Positions 8,837 to 17,547 of a DNA stretch of 39,083 nucleotides are shown here, in pieces. The DNA lies in NCBI GenBank assembly GCA_028288405.1, contig JAQBNS010000024.1, positions 1 to 39,083 of the forward strand. Reading direction: 5' to 3'. Position 1 is the first letter of the stretch. Every line of letters starts with the position of its first letter. The notes under the pieces are model-generated. The model did no database searches, had not been told where the DNA came from, and saw only the letters and a list, made by a program, of their open reading frames with translations. Source of the DNA: Chitinophagaceae bacterium (lineage in GTDB: Bacteria; Bacteroidota; Bacteroidia; Cytophagales; Cytophagaceae). The position numbers and the translations under genes are program-made.

Positions 8837-9649
8837 ATGAGATTTATCCTCTTGCTCTTTTTTTGCATCAACTCTACTTGGGCTTTTTCACAGGGAAAGC
8901 TCGACAGCTCCAAAGATGAACTCAAACAAGGCAGTCCCCAAAGAAAACCTAACAGAAATTCCTATGACAATAGTGGAAGTTCCATTGCAGAAGATCTCAT
9001 TGTGCAAGCAATAGCCAAGGGAATAGTGTATGGAATTCAGTACGGTTTCATCGGAGAATACAAATCAGAAAGAGATTTGAGCAACCGGTTAACACGCTAT
9101 CCATTCGAGCATCGATCAGCTGGAAACTACATTGATCCTGATTCTGTTACTAAACCAAAATATTTCAGGATAGACATCGAAAATCAATTTATTTACAACA
9201 GCGATAATTTATTCGGAGATCATCTGAAAATAAACATTCGTCCTTTTCATTACTTTTACTTTCAGAGCAATATTTTTCTACTGAACGAAATCGACGATTT
9301 TAATAACAAACGCTCCAGTCTGAATTTATTTAACCTAGATTTCTGTTATGACAGAATACGAATCGAACGATTTAATCTGGGTTTTACAATCGGAGCGAAT
9401 TACATTGGTAATGATGTGCAGCAAGCTGGGGTTGCTTTTGGCTTGTGCGCGGAAGTGTTTCTGCTGCAAGCCTTCAGTGTATACAGCTGCGGCAAGCTAA
9501 GCGGTATCAATGGTTTGCCGGTCAATCAATTCGAAGTCAAAGGAAGATACCATCATAAAAAATTATTTCTTTCCGTGGGTTACGAATATTTAAAAATTGC
9601 TACACCGAGTTATCATTTCCTTTCTGTAGGCGGCGGACTATATTTCTAA
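8837..9649 (+). CDS. Probable outer-membrane beta-barrel protein, unknown function
   Basis: A signal peptide (residues 1-19, ending AFSQG) precedes a polar region, then alternating aromatic/hydrophobic strands from about residue 110 to the end. The last residues are GGGLYF, and a terminal aromatic is the usual signal for outer-membrane barrel insertion. The middle segment reads as transmembrane strands separated by short turns. No specific family was recognised. It is annotated from topology rather than homology. Confidence 0.6.
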   Translation: MRFILLLFFCINSTWAFSQGKLDSSKDELKQGSPQRKPNRNSYDNSGSSIAEDLIVQAIAKGIVYGIQYGFIGEYKSERDLSNRLTRYPFEHRSAGNYIDPDSVTKPKYFRIDIENQFIYNSDNLFGDHLKINIRPFHYFYFQSNIFLLNEIDDFNNKRSSLNLFNLDFCYDRIRIERFNLGFTIGANYIGNDVQQAGVAFGLCAEVFLLQAFSVYSCGKLSGINGLPVNQFEVKGRYHHKKLFLSVGYEYLKIATPSYHFLSVGGGLYF

Positions 9650-9763
9650 TGCATTTCAACCTTAATAAGCTATGCCGATGCCGCAAATGCCCCTTTACTC
9701 TGTCGGAACAGAAATAAGATAAAATTCATATATTCAGTGAATCATTTCTAAATCTCTGGCACG

Positions 9764-10408
9764 ATGATGATTAAAAAGACAATCAACGCTATCGATCTGT
9801 ACATCGCTGAATTTCCAGCGGCGACACAAAAACTCTTGCGACAAGTGTGCGACACCATCCGCAAAGCAGCGCCTGAAGCGGAAGAGAAAATCGGTTATGG
9901 CATTCCCACGTTTGTACTTCACGGTAACCTTGTGCATTTCGCCGGTTACAAACACCACATTGGTTTTTATCCCGGTGCCTCTGGAATTGCTACATTCAGC
10001 AAAGAGATGGCTTCTTATAAGCAATCCAAAGGTGCGGTACAATTCCCATTGGATCAACCTTTACCTTTCACGCTGATTACCAAAATCACGAAGTTCAGAG
10101 TGAAACAAAACACAGAGAAAGAAAAGAAGAAAAGTTTGCGCACCTGTCCGCAAGGTCATACCTACTATAAAAGCACAGACTGCCCAACCTGTCCTACCTG
10201 TGAAGCAAAACGAAAACCAGAAACCGGTTTTCTGGCGAAGTTGTCTGCGCCGGCGAGAAGAGCACTGGAAGGCAAAAAAATCAAGACATTGAAACAATTA
10301 GCGAAGTTTAGTGAAACAGACTTATTAGAGTTACACGGCCTGGGTCCAGGCTCTATTCCTACATTGCGCAGCGCTTTAAAAGAAGAAGGACTGGCTTTCA
10401 AAAAATAA
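9764..10408 (+). CDS. DUF1801 protein fused to a zinc ribbon and an RNA polymerase alpha-CTD-like HhH domain
   Basis: Three parts are visible. Residues 1-112 are a DUF1801 (YdhG/YdeI-like) domain with IGYGIPTFVLHG near 43-54 and FYPGASGIATF near 68-78. Residues 125-150 hold Cys128, Cys140, Cys143 and Cys146, a likely zinc ribbon. Residues 158-214 resemble the alpha-subunit C-terminal domain of RNA polymerase, with LSAPARRALEG, KTLKQLAKFSETDLLELHGLGPGSIPTL split over 172-201. Such domains bind DNA or other proteins by helix-hairpin-helix. The start has two adjacent ATG codons (9764 and 9767). The role of the fusion is unknown and regulation of transcription is only a suggestion. The gene ends 25 bases before repeat R2. 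Confidence 0.75.
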   Translation: MMIKKTINAIDLYIAEFPAATQKLLRQVCDTIRKAAPEAEEKIGYGIPTFVLHGNLVHFAGYKHHIGFYPGASGIATFSKEMASYKQSKGAVQFPLDQPLPFTLITKITKFRVKQNTEKEKKKSLRTCPQGHTYYKSTDCPTCPTCEAKRKPETGFLAKLSAPARRALEGKKIKTLKQLAKFSETDLLELHGLGPGSIPTLRSALKEEGLAFKK

Positions 10409-10754
10409 CAATGCGTAAAGAACGATCGGCCAGTTTGCGTTAGGGATTGAGCCTTTGTCTGAGCTCTTTTTCTTTGATTTTTACAAATGTATAATGCTTA
10501 CCGATTGATTCAAAGAAAAAAGCGAGTGGCGAAAGCCCGGCCCGAAGGGAACGCCCGAAGCTATTTTAAATAACTTACCGATCGCATATACTTAAATTTT
10601 ATTGTGTAAAAACAAGCCCTCTTAATCCACTAAATCTTGGAGCAAAAGTATCCTTCCTAAATAGTACTTCAGATCAATAAAATACCATCTTCCTTACCAT
10701 ATAATTCCCCATTTTTTATACCTTGTCTTTTCATTACACGTTCTATTCCCTTTC
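10409..10754. other. Intergenic region, 346 bases: repeat R2 and PIG-L promoter region
   Basis: The first half is dispersed repeat R2 (10434-10556), and the remainder (10557-10754) is AT-rich and should hold the promoter of the PIG-L operon. No convincing -33/-7 pair was found, and no ORF or RNA gene was seen. Confidence 0.6.
10434..10556 (-). repeat. Dispersed intergenic repeat, copy 2 (R2)
   Basis: It is an inverted, near-identical copy of R1 at both ends (TTTGCGTTAGGGATTGAG at its left, CGGCCCGAAGGGAACGCCC at its right on the plus strand), with an unrelated middle. The inner arms CTTTTTCTTTGA and TCAAAGAAAAAAG can form a hairpin. It lies antisense behind the DUF1801 fusion gene. Confidence 0.8.
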
Positions 10755-13241
10755 ATGAAAAGATTGTCCACCCTATTGCTGGGCTTGGTTTTGCTTTCAC
10801 AACCACTAGCCGCTCAAACGCCTAACGTTTCTTCTTCCGATATTCTTCAAAAATTACAAAAACTCAATACCGTCGGTTCAGTACTTTACATCGCTGCCCA
10901 TCCGGACGATGAAAATACCAGGCTTCTTCCTTACCTGACTTACGAACGTAAATTGCGCACGGCCTATCTGTCGCTGACACGCGGAGACGGTGGTCAAAAC
11001 TTAATTGGTAAAGAACAAGGCGAACCGCTTGGGCTCATTCGCACACAAGAACTGCTTGCCGCCAGAAGAATAGACGGCGCCGGACAATTCTTTTCCCGTG
11101 CCAATGACTTTGGCTTTTCTAAAAATCCTGACGAGACTTTTGCCATCTGGAACAAAGACAGTATCCTCGCTGACATGGTTTGGGTCATTCGTAATTTCAA
11201 ACCCGATGTCATCATCACACGCTTCCCTACTACCGGAGAAGGCGGACACGGGCACCATACCGCTTCCGCTATCCTGGCGGTTGAAGCTTTTACTGCAGCG
11301 GCCGATCCGAAACGTTTTCCGGAACAATTGAAGTATACCGAAGTGTGGCAAACCAAACGTATTTTTTGGAATACCTTCAATTTTGGCGCTGTCAATTTAA
11401 CGTCTGAAGATCAAATCAAGCTGGACATTGGAGGTTTCAATCCTTTGCTGGGTAAGTCATACGGAGAACTCGCTTCTGAAAACCGCTCCATGCACAAGAG
11501 CCAGGGTTTTGGTACCGCCAAAACACGCGGACAAACATTTGAGTACTTCAAACAATTGGGCGGAGATACGGTTAAAAAAGATTTGTTTGAAAACACCAAC
11601 ATCACCTGGAGTCGTTTCGCTGCCGGTACCAAGTTTACGAAAACCATTGATAAGCTCATCGCCAAATTTGATCCTTTACATCCAGAGCTTATTGTAACAG
11701 ATTTAGTCAATCTGCACAAAAAATTGCAAGCATTGGATGAAACAGATGCGGTATTGCGTTGCTGGAAAAAAGAAAAACTAAAAGAAACCGAAAGCCTCTT
11801 ACTGGCTTGTTCCGGTTTGTGGATGGAAGCCTACGCTGCCGATTACATCGCCATTCCCGGCAGTGATATTGCAACGACAGTGCAAGTGGTGAATCGAAAT
11901 AAAAATCTGGTCACGTTAAATACGATTCGCTACATCAATCAGGACACTACACTTTCATTGGCGTTGAAAGCCAATGAACTCTATACCTTTAAACATACGG
12001 GGAAATTACCGGCGCGCTTTGCTTATTCCAATCCCTATTGGTTAAATGAAAAACACAGCAACGGGTTGTACAGCGTCAGAGATCAGCTGCTTGTTGGTAA
12101 AGCCGAGAACGATCCGGAAGTGTTTATCACTTTTAACGTAACGATTCAAGACTTAAACTTAACCGTGCTAAAACCGGTGGTATACAAATACACCGATCCC
12201 GTTAAAGGAGAAATTTATCGACCGTTGGAAGTATTGCCTCCGGTCACTGTAAACTTGCTGGAGAAAGTATACGTGTATACAGACACGATCGCCAAACATA
12301 TTCCTTTTGTCGTGAAAGCCAACAGAGCCAATGCCTCCGGCACCTTGCACTGGAGTTTGCCTGCAGGATGGACAGCCACTTGTGCACAACCGCTGTTCAA
12401 GCTTAACGCCAAAGGAGACGAAGCCACTATTGAGATTTTGGTGCATCCGGGTGCAACCAGTGTCAATGGAAAAATTTCTGTTTCACTGACTCTCGATCAG
12501 GATACCTTAACGAAAAGCATCACCCGTTTGGAATACGACCATATCCCTTATCAATTTATACTGAGCGATGCGGAAGCAAACTTAGTAAGCATTCATTTAA
12601 AAACTTCAGGCAAACACATTGGCTACATTCCAGGTGCAGGAGATGATGTAGCGGCTTGTCTGAGACAGGTCGGTTATCAGGTGACCATACTCACCGATGA
12701 TTTATTGGACAAAGGAAAACTTTCACAATACGATGCGATCGTAGCCGGCATACGCGCTTACAATACCAACGATCGTTTGCAAGTGTACTACAACACCTTG
12801 ATGGAGTATGTCAAAGAAGGAGGAAACCTCATCGTGCAATACAACACCAACAACCGCATCGGGCCTTTGCTGGCTAAGATCGGACCTTACCCCTTTACCA
12901 TCTCCAGAGATCGGGTGACCAATGAACAAGCGGAAGTCCGCCTCTTAAAACCAGAACATCCTGCTTTCCATTTTCCCAATGAAATACACGCAGAAGACTT
13001 TGACAATTGGGTACAGGAACGTGGCATCTATTTCGCCAGTGAGATAGACAAACAATACGAAAACCTGCTTTCTTTAAATGACCCGAATGAAAAACCCAAC
13101 GAAGGAAGTTTGATCGTCACGAAGTATGGTAAAGGAAATTTTGTTTACACGGGACTGGTTTTCTTCCGTGAGCTACCGGCTGGAATTCCCGGGGCTTACC
13201 GTTTGTTTGTGAATTTACTCAGCCTTCCTAAAAATAAGTAG
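10755..13241 (+). CDS. Secreted PIG-L (LmbE-like) family deacetylase, large form
   Basis: PIG-L enzymes are zinc hydrolases that remove N-acetyl groups from amino-sugars. A signal peptide (residues 1-20, ending PLAAQ) points to the periplasm. The metal-binding AHPDDE is at 48-53 and the second motif GHGHH at 164-168, both in the first 180 residues. The family core is only about 250 residues, so this 828-residue protein has a long C-terminal part. That part includes a beta-sandwich-like middle and, from about 615, a region resembling a class I glutamine amidotransferase-like (ThuA-like) fold (YDAIVAGIRAYN near 657-668). It heads an operon with a 40-residue membrane protein and a sodium symporter. 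The actual substrate is unknown. Confidence 0.85.
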   Translation: MKRLSTLLLGLVLLSQPLAAQTPNVSSSDILQKLQKLNTVGSVLYIAAHPDDENTRLLPYLTYERKLRTAYLSLTRGDGGQNLIGKEQGEPLGLIRTQELLAARRIDGAGQFFSRANDFGFSKNPDETFAIWNKDSILADMVWVIRNFKPDVIITRFPTTGEGGHGHHTASAILAVEAFTAAADPKRFPEQLKYTEVWQTKRIFWNTFNFGAVNLTSEDQIKLDIGGFNPLLGKSYGELASENRSMHKSQGFGTAKTRGQTFEYFKQLGGDTVKKDLFENTNITWSRFAAGTKFTKTIDKLIAKFDPLHPELIVTDLVNLHKKLQALDETDAVLRCWKKEKLKETESLLLACSGLWMEAYAADYIAIPGSDIATTVQVVNRNKNLVTLNTIRYINQDTTLSLALKANELYTFKHTGKLPARFAYSNPYWLNEKHSNGLYSVRDQLLVGKAENDPEVFITFNVTIQDLNLTVLKPVVYKYTDPVKGEIYRPLEVLPPVTVNLLEKVYVYTDTIAKHIPFVVKANRANASGTLHWSLPAGWTATCAQPLFKLNAKGDEATIEILVHPGATSVNGKISVSLTLDQDTLTKSITRLEYDHIPYQFILSDAEANLVSIHLKTSGKHIGYIPGAGDDVAACLRQVGYQVTILTDDLLDKGKLSQYDAIVAGIRAYNTNDRLQVYYNTLMEYVKEGGNLIVQYNTNNRIGPLLAKIGPYPFTISRDRVTNEQAEVRLLKPEHPAFHFPNEIHAEDFDNWVQERGIYFASEIDKQYENLLSLNDPNEKPNEGSLIVTKYGKGNFVYTGLVFFRELPAGIPGAYRLFVNLLSLPKNK

Positions 13242-13242
13242 C

Positions 13243-13365
13243 ATGTCGCACAAAGAAGAAAAACCACCCTTCTTAGGCACCTGGAATAATGTATACGCAC
13301 TTGTGATCGGATCGCTGGTGCTCATGATGGTATTGTTTTACCTTTTTACCCGATACTTCGCATGA
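13243..13365 (+). CDS. 40-residue single-pass membrane protein between PIG-L and the symporter
   Basis: The ORF starts one base after the PIG-L stop, and its TGA overlaps the symporter ATG as ATGA. The translated protein has a charged N-terminus (SHKEEKPPF) and then WNNVYALVIGSLVLMMVLFYLF as one transmembrane helix at about residues 14-35. The helix ends in TRYFA. The exact coupling on both sides makes it very likely to be real. Small hydrophobic partners are known for some SSS transporters, so a subunit or assembly role for the symporter is a reasonable inference. Confidence 0.8.
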   Translation: MSHKEEKPPFLGTWNNVYALVIGSLVLMMVLFYLFTRYFA

Positions 13366-15056
13366 GCCTGTTAGACTGGTGTGTGCTTGGATTGACCTTG
13401 CTCTGCATCGTATCCTATGGCTTATGGAAAAGCCGTGGCGCTAAAAATATAGAAGGTTATTTGTTAGCCGATAAAGAATTGCCCTGGTACCAGGTCGGCT
13501 TGTCGGTCATGGCTACTCAAGCCAGTGCGATCACTTTCCTTTCTGCCCCAGGACAAGCTTACAGCGATGGTTTACGTTTTGTACAATTCTATTTCGGTCT
13601 GCCATTAGCGATGGTGGTGCTGTGTCAAACATTCATTCCTATTTTCCGGACACTCAATGTTTACACGGCTTACGAGTATTTAGAAAAACGATTCGATAGT
13701 AAAACAAGATCGCTTACCGCCTTTTTATTTTTGCTCCAACGCGGATTGTCTACAGGCATTACCATCTATGCCCCTTCCATCATTTTGTCGACCATCCTGA
13801 ACATCGACATCACATATACCACCTTGTTCACCGGCGGTATTGTGATTTTGTACACCGTATATGGAGGAACGAAAGCTGTATCTTATACACAAATGTTTCA
13901 GATGGGCATCATCTTCACCGGCCTGTTCATAGCGGGTTACATGGTGGTACACTTATTACCGGAACATGTAGGCTTCCTGGATGCCTTACACATTGCCGGC
14001 AAAATGAATAAACTCAATGCCATCGATACCACCTTCGATCTCAACAACCGATACAACATATGGTCAGGAATTATTGGAGGTTTTTTCCTGCAACTTTCTT
14101 ATTTCGGAACAGATCAATCACAAGTTGGGCGCTACCTCACCGGAAAGTCCACCACAGAAAGCCGACTGGGCTTGGTGATGAATGGCCTGGTAAAAATACC
14201 CATGCAGTTTTTAATCCTGTTGATCGGAACCTTGGTATTTGTTTTTTATCAATACCACACTCCGCCTTTGTTCTTTAATCCTACAGAAGTTACTCGCATC
14301 GAACAAAGTGCATACCGCACAGACTATAGATTATTGGAACAACAACATCAGAAAGCGCATGCATTAAAACAAGTACACGCGAATCAGTTGTTACAAGCAA
14401 TCGACAGCGATAGAGCGATAGACATTGAGCGTGCACAGGCCAGCTTGCTGAATGATGAACAGCACACAACGCAAGTAAGAAATGAAGCCATCGCATTGAT
14501 GGAAAAAAACAGCAGCAAAGCAGATCCTAACGACACGAACTATGTATTCCTGAGTTTTGTAACACATTACCTGCCGCATGGATTAATAGGCTTGCTGATT
14601 GCCATCATACTGCTTGCTTCCATGGGCTCTACCGCCAGTGGGATGAACTCCCTGGCCTCTACGACAGTAGTGGATTTTTATAAACGTTTTGTTAATACTG
14701 CCGCAGATGCCAGCACTTACCTTGCCGCTTCCCGCTGGTACACGGTAGGCTGGGGCATGTTCTGTATAGGCATTGCTTTGTACGCCAGCAAACTCGGTAA
14801 TCTGATCGAAGCGGTGAATATTTTAGGATCGCTGTTTTATGGAACGATCCTTGGGATTTTTCTTGTCGCTTTTTATTTGAAAAAAGTAAAAGGTACTGCC
14901 GTATTCTACGCTGCCTTGATCACAGAAGCATTCATCGTATGCGCCTGGCTGATGGACTTGATGGCATTTCTTTGGTTGAATGCGATCGGTTGTATGCTGC
15001 TGATGGCGATGGCTTCGGTGATTCAGGCATGTTCTAAAACTTCACTAAAAAGTTAA
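13362..15056 (+). CDS. Sodium:solute symporter (SSS family)
   Basis: This is an integral membrane protein with at least 12 hydrophobic segments. It has the SSS landmarks: the N-terminal GYLLADKELPWYQVG and LSVMATQASAITFLSAPGQAY (about 32-67), TVYGGTKAVSYTQMFQMG near 166-183, and the late SMGSTASGMNSLAST near 421-435. Such carriers import a sugar, acid or amino-sugar with Na+. Between two membrane segments (about 305-400) there is a hydrophilic, strongly helical insert of about 90 residues rich in Gln, Glu and Ala. The gene overlaps the small membrane protein gene by four bases. With the secreted deacetylase upstream, it probably imports a deacetylated sugar product. The solute is not deducible. 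Confidence 0.9.
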   Translation: MSLLDWCVLGLTLLCIVSYGLWKSRGAKNIEGYLLADKELPWYQVGLSVMATQASAITFLSAPGQAYSDGLRFVQFYFGLPLAMVVLCQTFIPIFRTLNVYTAYEYLEKRFDSKTRSLTAFLFLLQRGLSTGITIYAPSIILSTILNIDITYTTLFTGGIVILYTVYGGTKAVSYTQMFQMGIIFTGLFIAGYMVVHLLPEHVGFLDALHIAGKMNKLNAIDTTFDLNNRYNIWSGIIGGFFLQLSYFGTDQSQVGRYLTGKSTTESRLGLVMNGLVKIPMQFLILLIGTLVFVFYQYHTPPLFFNPTEVTRIEQSAYRTDYRLLEQQHQKAHALKQVHANQLLQAIDSDRAIDIERAQASLLNDEQHTTQVRNEAIALMEKNSSKADPNDTNYVFLSFVTHYLPHGLIGLLIAIILLASMGSTASGMNSLASTTVVDFYKRFVNTAADASTYLAASRWYTVGWGMFCIGIALYASKLGNLIEAVNILGSLFYGTILGIFLVAFYLKKVKGTAVFYAALITEAFIVCAWLMDLMAFLWLNAIGCMLLMAMASVIQACSKTSLKS

Positions 15057-15063
15057 TCCATCT

Positions 15064-15094
15064 GTCTGACCCCTAAATCCCCTAAAGGGGACTT
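15064..15094 (+). repeat. Solitary copy of the CCCCTAAATCCCCT repeat arm
   Basis: The segment GTCTGACCCCTAAATCCCCT and its continuation AAAGGGGACTTA closely match both 38-base arms of the inverted-repeat element at 28761-28956. It contains the small hairpin CCCCT-AA-AGGGG. Only one arm is here. Confidence 0.65.
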
Positions 15095-15096
15095 AC

Positions 15097-15120
15097 GTAT
15101 TAGGTCTCAAGACCTGATAC
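15097..15120. repeat. Palindrome, AGGTCT-AGACCT family (variant copy)
   Basis: GTATTAGGTCT and AGACCTGATAC form 11-base arms with one G-T-type mismatch around CA. Closely related palindromes occur at 18846-18875 and 28989-29012. Confidence 0.7.
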
Positions 15121-15126
15121 CAAAAT

Positions 15127-15161
15127 AAAAAAGCCATCCGCTTAACGCGGATGGCTTTTTT
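15127..15161. terminator. Bidirectional rho-independent terminator
   Basis: The arms GCCATCCGC (15133-15141) and GCGGATGGC (15147-15155) pair perfectly around a 5-base loop and are flanked by A6 on the left and T6 on the right. It therefore serves both the symporter operon on the plus strand and the DUF2911 gene on the minus strand. Confidence 0.9.
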
Positions 15162-15180
15162 ATTAACCTATTAGAAGATG

Positions 15181-16047
15181 CTATTTTTTACCTTTTGTAT
15201 CAGCAATCATTTTTTCTCCCATCTTCGTGTAATCTTCATTGCTCGCTTCTTTCGCCAAGGCAACTACTTTCTCTGCTGTAGCAGCAGCGTTTGCATTGTC
15301 TTTCAATTCGTACTCGATACGAGATTTCAACATCAATACCCAGAATGCTTTTGGATTTTGCTCTACTGCTTTGTTTACCCAAACCAATGCCTGGTTCAAA
15401 TCTTTTTTGTTTTCATAGTAGTAGTTAGCCGCCTGAAAGTAAGGACGGGAATCTGCAGCCATTGTGGTTTCAATGTTCTTCATGATCTTCGCGTCGATCT
15501 CTGCAGTAATTTTAACCGGTACACGTATTTTGTCCCAAAGGATTTCCAACACCAGACTCGTAGAAGTGACATCCGCCAAATTGATCGTGAATGTTTCAAC
15601 TTTTGTAGTTAAAGCGGTTGGCTTCACTACTACACGCAATACTTCGTTCTCCGCTTTGTAGCTCGCTACGTTGCCGTTCAACGTAAGATCAGAGTACAAC
15701 ATCACTTCCCAGCTGTCTTTGTTCGGGATCGTGTATAAACCGTAAGTACCTGCTTTCACATCTTTACCTTCTACTTTTACATCTTCTGCAAAAGTTAATT
15801 TAGTCGTACCGTTAGCACCGGTACGCCATACTTTTCCGTAAGGAACAAGATCGCCAAACACTGTACGTCCTTTTACAGATGGACGAGAGTAGTCAACCGT
15901 TAAGTCTCCTAATGCAAATGCTTGTTTGATGGTTTGAGAAGAACTTGGTGCAGGAGTTTTCAAAGCGGGTGCCTGAGCCTGTACCAAAAGAGTTGAAAGA
16001 GAAAGTGCAACTGCTCCGGTGAGCATAACTAATTTATTCATTTTCAT
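15181..16047 (-). CDS. DUF2911 domain-containing exported protein with TPR-like C-terminus
   Basis: A signal peptide (residues 1-25, LLVQAQA) is followed by the DUF2911 domain. Its landmarks are VDYSRPSVKGRTVFGDLVPYG near 51-71, KVWRTGANGTTKLTF near 72-86, AGTYGLYTIP near 99-108, and a LVLEILWDKIRVPVKI stretch near 165-180. Residues from about 198 to the end form helices typical of tetratricopeptide repeats, such as NYYYENKKDLNQALVWVNKA. DUF2911 proteins are common in Bacteroidota and have no established function; the periplasm is the likely location. Two ATG codons, two codons apart (16047 and 16041), could start it. It appears monocistronic and ends at the bidirectional terminator. Confidence 0.9.
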   Translation of the reverse strand: MKMNKLVMLTGAVALSLSTLLVQAQAPALKTPAPSSSQTIKQAFALGDLTVDYSRPSVKGRTVFGDLVPYGKVWRTGANGTTKLTFAEDVKVEGKDVKAGTYGLYTIPNKDSWEVMLYSDLTLNGNVASYKAENEVLRVVVKPTALTTKVETFTINLADVTSTSLVLEILWDKIRVPVKITAEIDAKIMKNIETTMAADSRPYFQAANYYYENKKDLNQALVWVNKAVEQNPKAFWVLMLKSRIEYELKDNANAAATAEKVVALAKEASNEDYTKMGEKMIADTKGKK

Positions 16048-16142
16048 TTTTTGTTTAAGTGGACTAAGAGTAGATAAATTATAGGTTGTGTGTTAATTAA
16101 AAAGAAACGAATGATTAAGTTTTTCCTACAAACAAAATAAAA

Positions 16143-16493
16143 CTACGAAAGCTTCTCCAACTCTTCCCGTAATTCTTGTTCCCAGGCAGTGGCAATGGTA
16201 TGAAGTTCACTTAACGCTTTACCAATCTCTTCTTTATTGCCATCCTTGCACTTACCTTCCAGATTTACTAAATTTTGTTTGTAAACAGCTGACTCAAAAA
16301 TATCTGCTGAAGATTTAAGCATGTGAGCAGTGGCTTTCATCTCAGCAAAATTATTATTTTCATAAGCTGAGCTCAGAGAACCAATAGACTCCGCATTAAG
16401 TTCCAATACATCTTGTATAAATTCCTTTACTTGTTCTGTATCGTTCTTCGTAGAATTCATTAGAAATTGAAGATCAATGTATTTAGTAGCCAT
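16143..16493 (-). CDS. Orphan Hpt (histidine phosphotransfer) domain protein
   Basis: The 116-residue protein is an all-helical Hpt domain. The phospho-acceptor block is ATAHMLKSSADIF, with the histidine at residue 57 and the usual HxLKSS pattern. An Hpt domain passes a phosphoryl group between response-regulator receiver domains in multistep phosphorelays. The ATG at 16493 is preferred; a TTG seven codons upstream at 16514 would only add an unusual extension. It stands alone on the minus strand, 95 bases upstream of the DUF2911 gene, and no hybrid kinase is next to it. Its partner kinase must be elsewhere. Confidence 0.85.
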   Translation of the reverse strand: MATKYIDLQFLMNSTKNDTEQVKEFIQDVLELNAESIGSLSSAYENNNFAEMKATAHMLKSSADIFESAVYKQNLVNLEGKCKDGNKEEIGKALSELHTIATAWEQELREELEKLS

Positions 16494-16652
16494 GCGCGTA
16501 TTAATTTGGTACAAGTTAAATATTTTTTGTGGTGTAAGTCCATATTTCTCAATGGAAAAAGAAAGGCCACTCCATGTTGCAACACACTGTGTACAATAGA
16601 ATTACAAATCAGACAGGTTATTCTTACAAATTTTGCCGATTATTTCCCCAAT

Positions 16653-16687
16653 AAAAAAGCGTATTCAGGAAAAACCTAAATACGCTT
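16653..16687 (-). terminator. Rho-independent terminator of ppa
   Basis: On the minus strand, AAGCGTATTTAGG pairs with CCTGAATACGCTT (one wobble) around a T5 loop and is followed by a T6 run. It lies 191 bases after the ppa stop, beyond repeat R3. Confidence 0.85.
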
Positions 16688-16692
16688 GAATA

Positions 16693-16809
16693 TTTGCGTG
16701 AGGGATAGTAGTGGAAAGCCCGCAGCGAGGCTAAAGGATTGACCTTACTCTTAGCTGTGTTTCGAGCGAGGACTTGGAACGGATAGCCCGGCCCGCAGGG
16801 ACACGCCCC
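16693..16809 (-). repeat. Dispersed intergenic repeat, copy 3 (R3)
   Basis: Read on the minus strand it starts GGGCGTGTCCCTGCGGGCCG and ends CTATCCCTCACGCAAA, matching the R1/R2 ends with diverged interior. It contains CCTCGCTGCGGGCTTTCCACT, also present in R4. It lies between the ppa stop and the ppa terminator, in the same orientation as ppa. Confidence 0.75.
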
Positions 16810-16877
16810 CAATTTTATACTTCAACAGACTATTTTACCTATTTAGACAAACAATCTAAATCTCTTCATTAATTAAT

Positions 16878-17417
16878 CTATGACTTCTTAAATATCACCT
16901 TATAATCTGCGATCGCCTGATAAAGGATTTGTTTGGCGATTTCAGCATTTTGAAAATCTTCTACGATCACCGTTTTATTTTCCAGCTTCTTATAATCTTC
17001 AAAGAAGTTTTTAATCTCCGAAATGAAGTGTTCCGGTAATTCTGAAATGTCATTGATGTGGTTCACACTCTTATCGTGTGCCGCTACCGCTATGATCTTA
17101 TCATCCGCTTCTCCCCCGTCCAGCATGCGCATCACGCCGATCACCTTGGCTGGCACAATACAAAGCGGAACAATATCAATCTGAGAAATAATCAGGATAT
17201 CCAAAGGATCATTATCGTCGCAATAGGTTTGCGGAATGAAACCATAGTTGGCCGGATAATACATGGAAGAATACAATACCCTGTCCAGAATCAGCAAGCC
17301 GCTTTCTTTATCCAGTTCATACTTAGCTCTTGTCCCTTTAGGAATTTCAATGATGCCATTGACGAAGTTTGGCACTTCTTCTCCGATGGAGACGCTGTGC
17401 CATGGATTTGCACTCAT
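16878..17417 (-). CDS. ppa: Inorganic pyrophosphatase, family I (soluble)
   Basis: The enzyme hydrolyses pyrophosphate to phosphate in the cytoplasm and pulls biosynthetic reactions forward. The length of 179 residues fits the hexameric bacterial form (E. coli 176). The signature DNDPLD is at 68-73, with metal-binding Asp68, Asp70 and Asp73; the second acidic site is MLDGGEADD near 98-106 (Asp100, Asp105). [12 protein letters not shown] near 23-34 and [13 protein letters not shown] near 50-62 are also diagnostic. The ATG at 17417 gives the normal N-terminus. It appears monocistronic, and its 3' untranslated region contains R3 before the terminator. Confidence 0.97.
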   Translation of the reverse strand: MSANPWHSVSIGEEVPNFVNGIIEIPKGTRAKYELDKESGLLILDRVLYSSMYYPANYGFIPQTYCDDNDPLDILIISQIDIVPLCIVPAKVIGVMRMLDGGEADDKIIAVAAHDKSVNHINDISELPEHFISEIKNFFEDYKKLENKTVIVEDFQNAEIAKQILYQAIADYKVIFKKS

Positions 17418-17499
17418 AGTAATGTTTTTTATATGGATTGGATCGTCATTAGAAGGTCTTAAATATAGTAATCTTCTATGAAATTAGATGTACGAACAT

Positions 17500-17531
17500 A
17501 AAAAAAGTCCCGCTTTTGACGGGACTTTTTT
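17500..17531 (-). terminator. Rho-independent terminator of the OsmC gene
   Basis: AAAAAAGTCCCG (17501-17512) and CGGGACTTTTTT (17520-17531) form a near-perfect stem flanked by A and T runs. It is right behind the minus-strand osmC-type gene and could act in both directions. Confidence 0.85.
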
Positions 17532-17547
17532 ATGAAAATTAAACGAA

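Larger units (their letters stand above)
16515..16877. other. Intergenic region, 363 bases: terminator and repeat R3
   Basis: From left to right it holds the AT-rich upstream region of the Hpt gene (16515-16650), the minus-strand terminator of ppa (16653-16687), repeat R3 (16693-16809) and an AT-rich stretch before the ppa stop. No gene was seen. Confidence 0.7.

Noticed and set aside
10557-10754. Promoter motif of the Bacteroidota TAnnTTTG type before the PIG-L operon
   Set aside because: Only near matches were seen, with wrong spacing, so none is annotated.
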